From UMGS692 sp963653425 (lineage in GTDB: Bacteria; Bacillota; Clostridia; Christensenellales; CAG-314): a stretch of 30,287 nucleotides of DNA. The notes beneath the pieces are model-generated. The model worked only from the letters and a program-made list of their open reading frames with translations. It was not told where the DNA came from and made no database searches. Both the position numbers and the translations under genes were made by a program. Location: the NCBI GenBank assembly GCA_963653425.1, contig CAVJWC010000012.1, positions 1 to 30,287 on the forward strand, in the 5' to 3' direction. Positions 15,097 to 21,748 of the stretch are shown here, one piece after another (the stretch's first letter is position 1; the number at the start of each line of letters is the position of its first letter).

Positions 15097-15716
15097 TCAG
15101 CGTATACCCCCTCGAATTTCTTGAGTGCTTCGGTCGTTGCGAAAATCGTGGAATTTGCAACGATCTGATAAACGTTGAGCAGCTCGATATTGACTACTTC
15201 GAGGTTGGGAATGTTCTTCGCCGCTCTCAGAAGGATCTGATCGTCCTTATCGGTGATGAGAAGAGTCTTGCCCGTAACCTTGAAGTTGTTCATAATATTA
15301 CGAACGTTCTTGGTCTTGGCTTCGCCGATCTCAACTTTATCGAGAACTTTGATTTCGTCGTTCTGAACTCTGTAGCTCAGTGCGGAAAGCAAAGCGCCCA
15401 TTCTTGCAAACTTATTCATTTTAACAGAGAAGTCTCTCGGCTTGGGTGCGAAAACTACGCCGCCTTTAATCCACTGCGGAGCGCGAATGGAACCCTGACG
15501 AGCTCTGCCGGTGCCTTTCTGTCTCCAGGGTTTTACGCCGCCGCCGCGAACTTCCGTACGGGTGAGCGCGCTCTTGGTACCCTGACGCTGATTATTAAGA
15601 TACGCTACTACTGCCTGATGAATAAGAGCTTCGTTGTATTCACAACCGAACACTTCATCATTTAATTCCACTGCGCCGACTTCGGCCGCCTGTGTATTAT
15701 ATACTTTTAACTGCAT
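15093..15716 (-). CDS. rplD: 50S ribosomal protein L4
   Basis: Large-subunit protein with a long tunnel-lining loop (207 aa, typical). TRTEVRGGGVKPWRQKGTGR-ARQGSIRAPQWIKGGVVFAP is the rRNA-threading loop. In E. coli L4 also represses its own S10 operon by binding the mRNA leader; whether that occurs here is unknown, but the long structured leader upstream of rpsJ makes it worth testing. Start ATG with AAGGAG about 8 nt upstream, 22 bp after rplC. Confidence 0.98.
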   Translation of the reverse strand: MQLKVYNTQAAEVGAVELNDEVFGCEYNEALIHQAVVAYLNNQRQGTKSALTRTEVRGGGVKPWRQKGTGRARQGSIRAPQWIKGGVVFAPKPRDFSVKMNKFARMGALLSALSYRVQNDEIKVLDKVEIGEAKTKNVRNIMNNFKVTGKTLLITDKDDQILLRAAKNIPNLEVVNIELLNVYQIVANSTIFATTEALKKFEGVYAE

Positions 15717-15738
15717 TTGTCCGACTCCTTTTCATCTA

Positions 15739-16392
15739 TTACTTTTTAACGGCGTTGCGTACCGTAACGAGGGATCCCTTAGGACCGGGGATAGCGCCCT
15801 TGATAAGCAGAACGTTTCTTGCCGCATCGACTTTTACTACCGAAAGATTGAGAACGGTTACCTGTTCGACACCGTACTGACCGGGGAGTTTCTTACCGGG
15901 CATTACTCTGCTGGGGCTGGAATTTGCGCCCATGGAACCTACTTCTCTGTGAACGGGGCCTACGCCGTGGGTTTCTTTAAGTCTGTGTGCGCCCCATCTC
16001 TTGATGTTACCCGAATATCCGTGACCTTTGGTCGTTCCCGTTACGTCAACGAATTCGTTTTCGCCGAACACCGTACAGTTGATTACGTCGCCGACTTTAT
16101 ATTCTCCGCCTTCGAGACGGAATTCTCTCAGAACTTTACCGGTTTCGTATTCGCCGGCTTCGTTCTTCTTAACGCCGATCGCTTTGAGCTTGCCTTCGGC
16201 GGGCTTATTGATCTTCTTTTCCTTGATGGTTCCGAAAGCCATCTGTACGGCTTCGTATCCGTCGCGTTCTACGGTCTTGACCTGACTTACCGTACAGGGA
16301 CCTGCTTCAACGACCGTAACCGGCACCATGCTGCCGTCTGCAAGGAAAACCTGCGTCATTCCCAATTTCTTTCCTATGATTGCTTTATTCAT
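15739..16392 (-). CDS. rplC: 50S ribosomal protein L3
   Basis: Primary 23S rRNA-binding protein reaching the peptidyl transferase centre (217 aa, typical 205-215). IIGKKLGMTQVFLADGSMVP, KGHGYSGNIKRWGAHR, HGVGPVHREVGSMGANSSPS and RVMPGKKLPGQYGVEQVTV are the family signatures. The start ATG has GGAGG about 11 nt upstream. It follows rpsJ by 30 bp. Confidence 0.99.
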   Translation of the reverse strand: MNKAIIGKKLGMTQVFLADGSMVPVTVVEAGPCTVSQVKTVERDGYEAVQMAFGTIKEKKINKPAEGKLKAIGVKKNEAGEYETGKVLREFRLEGGEYKVGDVINCTVFGENEFVDVTGTTKGHGYSGNIKRWGAHRLKETHGVGPVHREVGSMGANSSPSRVMPGKKLPGQYGVEQVTVLNLSVVKVDAARNVLLIKGAIPGPKGSLVTVRNAVKK

Positions 16393-16422
16393 TGATAAAG
16401 TTCACCTCCGTATTCTGACTGG

Positions 16423-16731
16423 TTACAATTTGATGTCGATATCGATACCTGCGGGCAGGTCAAGCTTGGTGAGGCTTTCGACAGTCTTGGCATTGGGACT
16501 GTAAATATCGATAAGACGCTTGTGCGTTCTGGATTCGAACTGCTCTCTGGCGTCCTTGTACTTGTGCGTAGCGCGAAGAACCGTTACGATTTCTCTTTCC
16601 GTCGGAAGAGGAATAGGTCCGCTTACTTTGGAACCCATACGCTTTGCCGTCTCAACGATCTTTGCGGTAGCCTGATCAACCAATTCGTGATCATAACCTC
16701 TTAACTTGATTCTGATTCTCTGACTTGCCAT
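16423..16731 (-). CDS. rpsJ: 30S ribosomal protein S10
   Basis: Small-subunit head protein that also pairs with NusB (and NusG in other species) in antitermination complexes (102 aa, exactly typical). RIRIKLRGYDHELVDQATAK, GSKVSGPIPLPTEREIVTVL and the SRTHKRLIDIYSP segment identify it. It is the first gene of the operon; the start ATG has AAGGAG 7 nt upstream. A 300-nt leader with several stems separates it from a strong promoter. rpsL, rpsG, fusA and tuf, often upstream, are not here. Confidence 0.99.
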   Translation of the reverse strand: MASQRIRIKLRGYDHELVDQATAKIVETAKRMGSKVSGPIPLPTEREIVTVLRATHKYKDAREQFESRTHKRLIDIYSPNAKTVESLTKLDLPAGIDIDIKL

Positions 16732-17034
16732 TTTTCGCTCCTTAATTCAAGTGATATTTTATTATCGGCACTCCGACTCGCCGAAACAACTCATTCGTGC
16801 GTGTCGCGCTGCGGTCATTAAAAAAAAGCACTGAAAATGCTCTTTTCCTCCTGAGGAAAACTTTGCGCAGTTTGCCGTGCAACCCAAGCTGAAAGCACTT
16901 ACGCAATAGCCCTGCTCTCGGATACCCGTATTGGCGTAGCGGGCGCGTGCCGTCGGCAATCTCTGTTGCCAATGGTCGGCGGGGAGTTATCTCTTACCTG
17001 AGTAACCTCTCCGTGTCACCCCATAATCCGCAGC
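16732..17034 (-). promoter_or_regulatory. Long structured 5' leader of the S10 operon
   Basis: About 300 nt of GC-rich untranslated leader between the promoter and rpsJ. Stems visible on the minus strand include GGCAA-CAGAGA-TTGCC with an outer GCCG/CGGC pair (about 16940-16965), a long hairpin closed by ACGC(C)AATA / TATTGCGT (about 16902-16938), TTTTCCTC/GAGGAAAA (about 16842-16859), and AAAAGAGCA / TGCTTTTTTTT (about 16811-16845), which ends in an eight-T run and looks like an attenuator. The last two share bases and could be alternatives. I do not recognise a known r-protein leader class. Confidence 0.6.
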
Positions 17035-17040
17035 CTGAAA

Positions 17041-17070
17041 ATTATATAACATCCGCCCTCCCCCTGTCAA
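17041..17070 (-). promoter_or_regulatory. Strong sigma-A promoter of the S10 operon
   Basis: On the minus strand, a perfect TTGACA (17065-17070) and a perfect TATAAT (17041-17046) are separated by 18 bp. The start of transcription would be near 17034. This is the best promoter in the window, as expected for a ribosomal protein operon. Confidence 0.9.
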
Positions 17071-17096
17071 GCGTTTTTACCTATGTTTTTTGAAGT

Positions 17097-17384
17097 TTTT
17101 TGCAGCTTTCTTTCGGAGAAAGTTGCACAAAGGACTTCATTATGAGGGAAGTTATCGTTCTATATACAGTTTATTAAGAATTTATAGTTTCTTTTAGTCA
17201 CAGACTTTCTTGCGGGAACGGAAAGCGTTTAGCTTTATACACACCCACGGTGAAAGTTTCTTTGCCTATTTTCCCGAGAATTCGCACTGCACTGACGGCT
17301 ACGCGAAGCTCAATGAAAGTTTCTTTGCTTACTTTCTTTTCCAAAGAAAGTAAGTTCTTCTCTGAAGAAAGTAGGGAAATAAGG
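17097..17384. repeat. Dispersed modular hairpin repeat, copy 3
   Basis: Non-coding stretch between the S10 promoter and acpS. In order: the GCAGCTTTCT/AGAAAGTTGC hairpin (17105), GCACAAAGGACTTCATTATG, AAGAATTTATAGTTTCTTTT (about 17177), ACTTTCTTGCGGGAACGGAA (about 17205), two 63-bp unit cores exactly 63 bp apart (GTGAAAGTTTCTTTGCC near 17250 and AATGAAAGTTTCTTTGC near 17312), and CTTTC-TTTTCCAA-GAAAG hairpin (about 17333-17351) close to the acpS stop. The module order equals that of the copy at the window end in reverse. Confidence 0.85.
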
Positions 17385-17741
17385 TTACCACGCAATACAG
17401 ATAGCGGTGGCGGTGGTGGCGGTGTGTGTTACGGACAGGTCGATACCCGTAAGCCCTGCTTCTGAGAATGCGACCTTAGCGGTATCGAAGAGAATATAAA
17501 CTGGTTTACCCGACGGTTCGTGAGAAACAACGACGTCGGTGAGTTTAACGCCCGCAAAAATGCCCACGCCGAGCATTTTGACGAAAGCTTCTTTCGCGGC
17601 AAAAAAACCCGCGAGCGTCTGAGGCTTGCTTCCTCGGCTGAGGTAGTAATCTTTTTCGGCGGGAGCAAGCGTCCTCTGTATGAACCTGTCACTTGCGCCT
17701 GTAAACCGCGCAACCTCTACACTGTCAATACCTGTTTTCAT
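17385..17741 (-). CDS. acpS: Holo-[acyl-carrier-protein] synthase
   Basis: Transfers 4'-phosphopantetheine from CoA to a serine of acyl carrier protein, activating fatty acid synthesis (118 aa, usual 115-125). TGIDSVEVARF with Mg-binding Asp6, GFFAAKEAFVKMLGVG with Glu51, the SGKPVYIL segment and the C-terminal IDLSVTHTATTATAICIA are the AcpS motifs. The start ATG is preceded by AGGA 8 nt upstream. The gene stands alone between two repeat copies; the usual neighbours (nnrD, alr) are absent, which suggests local rearrangement around the repeats. Confidence 0.95.
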   Translation of the reverse strand: MKTGIDSVEVARFTGASDRFIQRTLAPAEKDYYLSRGSKPQTLAGFFAAKEAFVKMLGVGIFAGVKLTDVVVSHEPSGKPVYILFDTAKVAFSEAGLTGIDLSVTHTATTATAICIAW

Positions 17742-18231
17742 GTGTTTTGTCCTGCTTTATTTTCCAAAGAAAACAACAAAGGAACTTTCGGCTTTTTTGC
17801 AAAAAGCCTGCCAAAAAACCTCGTTGCCAAAAAAAGTTATCTTTCCGTATAAGTTTTATTAAGAATTTACGGTTTCTTTCGGTTACGGACTTTCTTGCAA
17901 AAACGGAAAGCGTTTAAGCTCACACCCTCCCCGCAATGAAGTTTTTTACCTCTTTTCGTAAACTTTGCTTTGCTCTGACGGCTACGCGAAGCTCAATGAA
18001 AGTTTTTTGCCTGCTTTCTTCTAAGTTTGCGTTGCTCTTATAAGATACGCGAAGCTCAATGAAAGTTTCTTTGCCTGCTTTCTTCTAAGTTTGCGTTGCT
18101 TTTATAAGATATGCGAAGCTCGGTGAAAGTTTCTTTGCCCGTTTTTCCTAAGTTTGCGTTGCTCTTATAAGATACGCGAAGCTCAATGAAAGTTTTTTGC
18201 CTGCTTTCTTTTCCAAAGAAAGTAGGCAAGC
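17742..18231. repeat. Dispersed modular hairpin repeat, copy 4, with 63-bp tandem array
   Basis: The 490-nt gap between acpS and birA is entirely repeat. It contains TTTATTAAGAATTTACGGTT, then ACTTTCTTGCAAAAACGGAA (about 17888), and then four tandem 63-64 bp units with CGCGAAGCTCAATGAAAG-type cores beginning at 17985, 18048, 18112 and 18175. The intervening part (CTAAGTTTGCGTTGCTC-TTATAAGATA) is nearly identical between the last three units. It ends with a CTACTTTCTTT/AAAGAAAG-type hairpin (about 18198-18228), 3 bp from the birA stop codon. Confidence 0.9.
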
Positions 18232-19002
18232 TTAGCTTAATACTTCTCTGATAGAAACGTCTCCGCAAGAGACGGTTTTGAGGTTACCGTTCCGGGTTCT
18301 TACTACGAGCATGCCGTTATCGTCTACGTTTTCGGCAAAGGCGTAGAACTCTTCGGCAGGGGAAGTTACCTTGACGTTTTTGCCGAGGGTAACGCAGAAT
18401 TTGCGGTAGTCTTCGAGGATGTCGTAGTTCTTGTCGGTATACATCTCGAAAAAGCGTCTTACGACTCTGGCAATGATTTCGGCGACGGAAAAGACTTTGC
18501 CCGTTTCGGCGGAAAGAGAGGTAGCGATTGTTTCGAGACCGGGGAGGGAGTTGTTGACGTTAATACCTATTCCCGTTACCGCGAAATCGGGGAAATCTCT
18601 GTCGTAAACAACTTCGGAGAGCATTCCGCAGATTTTGCGTCCCGAAACGAGAACGTCGTTGGGCCACTTTATATCGCAGTTCACGCCGTATTCGCTTAAA
18701 ACCGAACGAACGGCAAGCGCGCCCAGCATTACCGAACCGCAAGCCTTGGACATAAAGTGTTCCGCGCCGAGAGAAAAGGTGAAACTGAAATAAGCTCCGC
18801 CGAAATCCGACTGAAAACTCCGTCCGTTACGCCCCTTTCCGCCCGTCTGTCTGCCGGCGACCACAAGGAGTTCTTCGCCCCCTTCGAGACGGAGTTCCTT
18901 TGCCTTGGTGTTGGTCGAAGGCAAAGAATCGAAATACCTTACGGGTACTATCATATTAAGCTCTTTAAGCTGTTTTTCAAGTTCTTCTGCCGATAAAAAC
19001 AT
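18232..19002 (-). CDS. birA: Biotin--[acetyl-CoA-carboxylase] ligase, monofunctional
   Basis: Activates biotin to biotinyl-AMP and attaches it to the carboxylase carrier protein (256 aa). The family motifs are SLPSTNTKAKEL, the adenylate loop GGKGRNGRSFQS (about 54-65), IKWPNDVLVSGRKICGMLSE and VTGIGINVNN. It lacks the N-terminal helix-turn-helix of bifunctional BirA, so it is a class I enzyme without a repressor domain. The start is ATG at 19002, with GGAGG 5 nt upstream; a TTG four codons upstream would lie in the ribosome site. It is the last gene of the tyrS-yigZ-recX-birA cluster and ends against a repeat hairpin. Confidence 0.93.
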   Translation of the reverse strand: MFLSAEELEKQLKELNMIVPVRYFDSLPSTNTKAKELRLEGGEELLVVAGRQTGGKGRNGRSFQSDFGGAYFSFTFSLGAEHFMSKACGSVMLGALAVRSVLSEYGVNCDIKWPNDVLVSGRKICGMLSEVVYDRDFPDFAVTGIGINVNNSLPGLETIATSLSAETGKVFSVAEIIARVVRRFFEMYTDKNYDILEDYRKFCVTLGKNVKVTSPAEEFYAFAENVDDNGMLVVRTRNGNLKTVSCGDVSIREVLS

Positions 19003-19020
19003 CTTAGCCTCCAAATGGGG

Positions 19021-19464
19021 TTATTCGCAGATTTCGTCGGTAACGTTCAGCCTGCGGATAACCTTATATATAACGCCCTGAGAAAAGCCCCTGTACGCAA
19101 GAAAACGGAAAATCTTCGCGCCGTCGCGGTCTTTGCCTCTGAAACGTTTTTCGGCAAGAGCAAACGCCGCCTGCTCTTCGTCCTCGTCGGTGATTTCTTC
19201 GAGCGCAAGGTTCAGGTCTTCTTCGGAAATTCCCTTTGCCGTAAGGTCGGCTTTCATTCGCCGTCTGCCCTTAAAAGAGGAATTGTTTTCCACGAACCTT
19301 TTTGCGTAAGCCGAATCGTTCACGTAGCCGTAGTCTTTGACTCTTTCGAGAGCTTCTTCGGCTTCTTCCTTTGAAAAGCCTTTTTTTATAAGCGCGTCGA
19401 AAAGCTGACGGGAAGTCTTGTCGCTCCGCGAAAGAAGCGAAAGCGCGTACTCTAAAGCTTTCAC
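19021..19464 (-). CDS. recX: Regulatory protein RecX
   Basis: Modulator of RecA filaments built of three-helix repeats (147 aa, typical 140-160). ALEYALSLLSRSDKTSRQLF, the repeat DALIKKGFSKEEAEEALERV-KDYGYVND, AYAKRFVENN, KGRRRMKADLTAKGI and a final FRFLAYRGFSQGVIYKVIRR match the family. The start is GTG at 19464, with AAGGAGG 6 nt upstream. recA is not in the window. It lies 10 bp after yigZ and 18 bp before birA. Confidence 0.92.
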   Translation of the reverse strand: MKALEYALSLLSRSDKTSRQLFDALIKKGFSKEEAEEALERVKDYGYVNDSAYAKRFVENNSSFKGRRRMKADLTAKGISEEDLNLALEEITDEDEEQAAFALAEKRFRGKDRDGAKIFRFLAYRGFSQGVIYKVIRRLNVTDEICE

Positions 19465-19474
19465 GAAAACCTCC

Positions 19475-20098
19475 TTAAAGAGTAACTTCCACGGGAACGA
19501 AAACTTCGCCCGTAAACTCGGGTTTGATTTTGCCTGCGGAAGCGTTGAGAAAACGCGTCTCGTAATCCACGGAATTATCCGTTAACGTTACGATAAGCGA
19601 CACGTCTTCTCCGAAAAGCGTTTCGTTTACGATTCCCACGTCTTCGGTGAGCTTTTTAGCCGTTTTAAGAAAGGAATAGGGGACTTTGACCGTATAACGC
19701 CTGCATACCGTATAACGCATAAGCCTGGCTTTGGAAAGAACGGCGGACGCTCCTCCCGAATAAGCTCTCGTAAGTCCGCCCGCGCCCAGTTTTATTCCTC
19801 CGAAATATCTCACGACCGCAACGCAAACGTTTTCGAGGTTCTTTTTGGAAATAACGTCTAAAATGGGCATTCCCGCCGTTCCCTGTGGCTCTCCGTCGTC
19901 GGAATAACGCTTTACGCCCTCCGAAACGAAGGCATAGCAAACGTGCGTTGCGTCGTAATACTGCTTTTTGAGCGAAATAACGAAATTCAACGCTTCTTCT
20001 TTGCTATGCACGCCCCGAGCCAGCGAAATGAACTTCGAGCGTTCTATAACTTCCGCAGACTCCGCGAGTTCGGGCGAAATCGTGAGATATTCTTCCAT
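19475..20098 (-). CDS. YigZ/IMPACT family protein
   Basis: A 207-aa cytosolic protein of the UPF0029/YigZ family. The N-terminal domain has IERSKFISLARGVHSKEEAL, YDATHVCYAF, YSDDGEPQGTAGMPIL and VVRYFGGIKLGAGGLTRAYS, which are nearly diagnostic. The C-terminal part (about 138-200) fits the DUF1949 domain. Eukaryotic IMPACT regulates translation through GCN1, but the bacterial role is not established. It begins 2 bp after the tyrS stop with only a weak ribosome site, so translation is probably coupled to tyrS. Confidence 0.93.
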   Translation of the reverse strand: MEEYLTISPELAESAEVIERSKFISLARGVHSKEEALNFVISLKKQYYDATHVCYAFVSEGVKRYSDDGEPQGTAGMPILDVISKKNLENVCVAVVRYFGGIKLGAGGLTRAYSGGASAVLSKARLMRYTVCRRYTVKVPYSFLKTAKKLTEDVGIVNETLFGEDVSLIVTLTDNSVDYETRFLNASAGKIKPEFTGEVFVPVEVTL

Positions 20099-20100
20099 TA

Positions 20101-21309
20101 TTATACCAGTTTGATTTTAACGTGAACTTTCTTGCCCTTATGAAGAACGAATTCGTCGCCCTTTACAAGGTCGGATACAGGCTGATCGAAAGAGGTAACT
20201 TTGCTTTCGTCCAAAGACACTCCTCCGCCTTCTATAAGTCTTCTGCCTTCGCCTCTGCTTTTAACCGTTCCCGCAAGTACGAGAGCGTCGAGAGCCGTTA
20301 TACATTCGGACTTTTTAAGTTCGACCGCTTCCATATCAGCCGCGTTTCCGCCGAAAGCCGCGTTAGCCTGATTCATAGCCGCAGTTGCCTTTTCTTCGCC
20401 GTGAATGAGCTTGGTGATTTCGTAAGCAAGTCTTACCTTAGCCGCGTTCATTCTTTCGTCCTTGTACATAACCAGTTCTTTGATTTCTTCGAGAGGAAGG
20501 AAGGTAAGAAGGTTGAAGCACTTTTCGACGTCTTCGTCGTCCACGTTTCTCCAATACTGGTAGAACTCGTAAGGCGACGTCTTGTTTTCGTCGAGCCAGA
20601 CGGCGCCCTTTGCGGTCTTACCCATCTTTATGCCGTCTTTCGTGGTCAGAAGAGCGAAAGTCATTGCGTAAGCGGGTTTCTGTTCCTTTCTGCGGATAAG
20701 GTCGGCGCCCGCAAGAATGTTGTTCCACTGGTCGTCTCCGCCCAGTTCCAGACTGCAACCGTACTTCTGATAAAGCATAAGGAAGTCGTAAGCCTGCATG
20801 AGCATGTAGTTGAATTCAAGGAAGCTCAGACCTTTTTCGAGACGCTTTTTGAAACATTCCGCGGTAAGCATTTTGTTTACCGAGAAGTAAACGCCGATGT
20901 CTCTTAAAAATTCGATATAGTTAAGATTGAGAAGCCAATCCGCGTTGTTTACCATAATGGCTTTGCCTTCGCCGAAATCGATAAACTTGCTCATCTGCTT
21001 TCTGAACATCTCGCAATTGTGTTCGACCGTTTCTTTGGTCATCATCTGTCTTAAATCGCTTCTTCCGCTGGGATCGCCGATCATTCCCGTTCCTCCGCCG
21101 ATAAGGGCGATGGGGCGATGTCCCGCTCTCTGCATATGAGCCATAGCCATAAGCTGAACGAAGTGTCCGATGTGAAGGCTGTCCGCCGTCGGATCGAAAC
21201 CTATATAAAACGATACCTTCTCCGTGTCGAGAAGTTTGTGAAGATCTTCTTCGAAGACTACCTGCTTCAAAAATCCGCGCTCTTTAAGCACGTCCATTAC
21301 GTTTTTCAT
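20101..21309 (-). CDS. tyrS: Tyrosyl-tRNA synthetase
   Basis: Class I synthetase charging tRNA-Tyr (402 aa, typical 400-420). The Rossmann catalytic core has FYIGFDPTADSLHIGHFVQL with HIGH at 46-49, GGGTGMIGDPSGRSDLRQ, the tyrosine-recognition region EFNYMLMQAYDF...LGGDDQWNNI, and the KMSKS loop as KMGKT (228-232, usual for this TyrRS type). A C-terminal S4 RNA-binding domain runs from about 338 on (SRGEGRRLIEGGGVSLDESK). The start ATG has AGAGG about 7 nt upstream. No T-box motif is visible in the 439 bp upstream, unlike many Firmicute tyrS genes. It heads the yigZ-recX-birA cluster. Confidence 0.98.
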   Translation of the reverse strand: MKNVMDVLKERGFLKQVVFEEDLHKLLDTEKVSFYIGFDPTADSLHIGHFVQLMAMAHMQRAGHRPIALIGGGTGMIGDPSGRSDLRQMMTKETVEHNCEMFRKQMSKFIDFGEGKAIMVNNADWLLNLNYIEFLRDIGVYFSVNKMLTAECFKKRLEKGLSFLEFNYMLMQAYDFLMLYQKYGCSLELGGDDQWNNILAGADLIRRKEQKPAYAMTFALLTTKDGIKMGKTAKGAVWLDENKTSPYEFYQYWRNVDDEDVEKCFNLLTFLPLEEIKELVMYKDERMNAAKVRLAYEITKLIHGEEKATAAMNQANAAFGGNAADMEAVELKKSECITALDALVLAGTVKSRGEGRRLIEGGGVSLDESKVTSFDQPVSDLVKGDEFVLHKGKKVHVKIKLV

Positions 21310-21748
21310 TATATACCTCTTAATATTCTTTATTTTTAGTGTCTGACGGCAATTCGTTTATTCCGAACGTTTACATTCGTTTCCGCGCAAACCTCTTTAA
21401 TTCCACCTGACCTTAACTTATTCCTTTAAGCCTCAGTCGTTTGTTCGGCGTTTGCTTTAAGAGCCTGCTTCAAAGCGTTGCGCTCCCGTACGTGCCTACC
21501 TAATGTCCGATCTCCTTTAATACGTCCACTGCGTTTCTCATGTTTTCTTCTCCCTTTTTTGCTGTTGCCCTTTTAAGGGGCTTTTTGCCTTCAAAGCGCA
21601 ATGGCTTATCGGGCTTTATATCTTTCATAGGTTGACTTTGCGTTTGTAACGTTATTCTGTATCTCTGCTTCGGCTTCGTTTTATATCTCTTCTCTTAAGG
21701 TTGTTTTACGTTTCTGCCATTGCCTTCGTTTTGTCTCTCGGCTTGGTT
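21310..21748. other. tyrS upstream spacer, no T-box seen; tyrS-like 13-codon frame
   Basis: A 439-nt gap with no convincing gene. On the minus strand at 21500-21541, a frame MRNAVDVLKEIGH resembles the start of TyrRS (MKNVMDVLKERGF; 8 of 13 identical, with silent codon differences) and is preceded by GGGAG. A further GAGCGC...TTTGAAGCAGG similarity to tyrS codons 10-16 follows at about 21459-21483, after an interruption. The rest is TTTTATATCTC / GGCTTCGTTTT repeat words. The T-box core AGGGTGGNACCGCG is absent. A GCCCTT/AAGGGGC stem followed by TTTTT (about 21567-21592) is seen on the plus strand, where no gene precedes it. Confidence 0.5.

Noticed and set aside
16742..16972. A 76-codon minus-strand frame in the rpsJ leader
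   Set aside because: It overlaps the structured leader and its T-run, has no ribosome site and no recognisable pattern.
17742..18231. CRISPR array
   Set aside because: The 63-bp units are contiguous, their spacers are nearly the same rather than unique, and no cas gene is present.
17985..18268. A 21-residue repeat peptide (KETFIELRV-type) readable in one frame through most copies of the 63-bp unit
   Set aside because: The frame is open because 63 is a multiple of three and the unit lacks stops. Copies differ by single-base deletions (GCAAAGAAAC against GCAAAAAAC) and one 64-bp step, which break the frame, and no start site recurs. DNA-level or RNA-level conservation explains it better.
21500..21700. 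A 47-codon open frame ending ALKQALKANAEQTTEA upstream of tyrS
   Set aside because: It has no ATG, GTG or TTG start after the preceding stop apart from an internal TTG near its end, so translation is not supported.
21310..21748. T-box riboswitch upstream of tyrS
   Set aside because: I looked for the antiterminator core AGGGTGGNACCGCG on the minus strand and did not find it, nor a terminator before tyrS.
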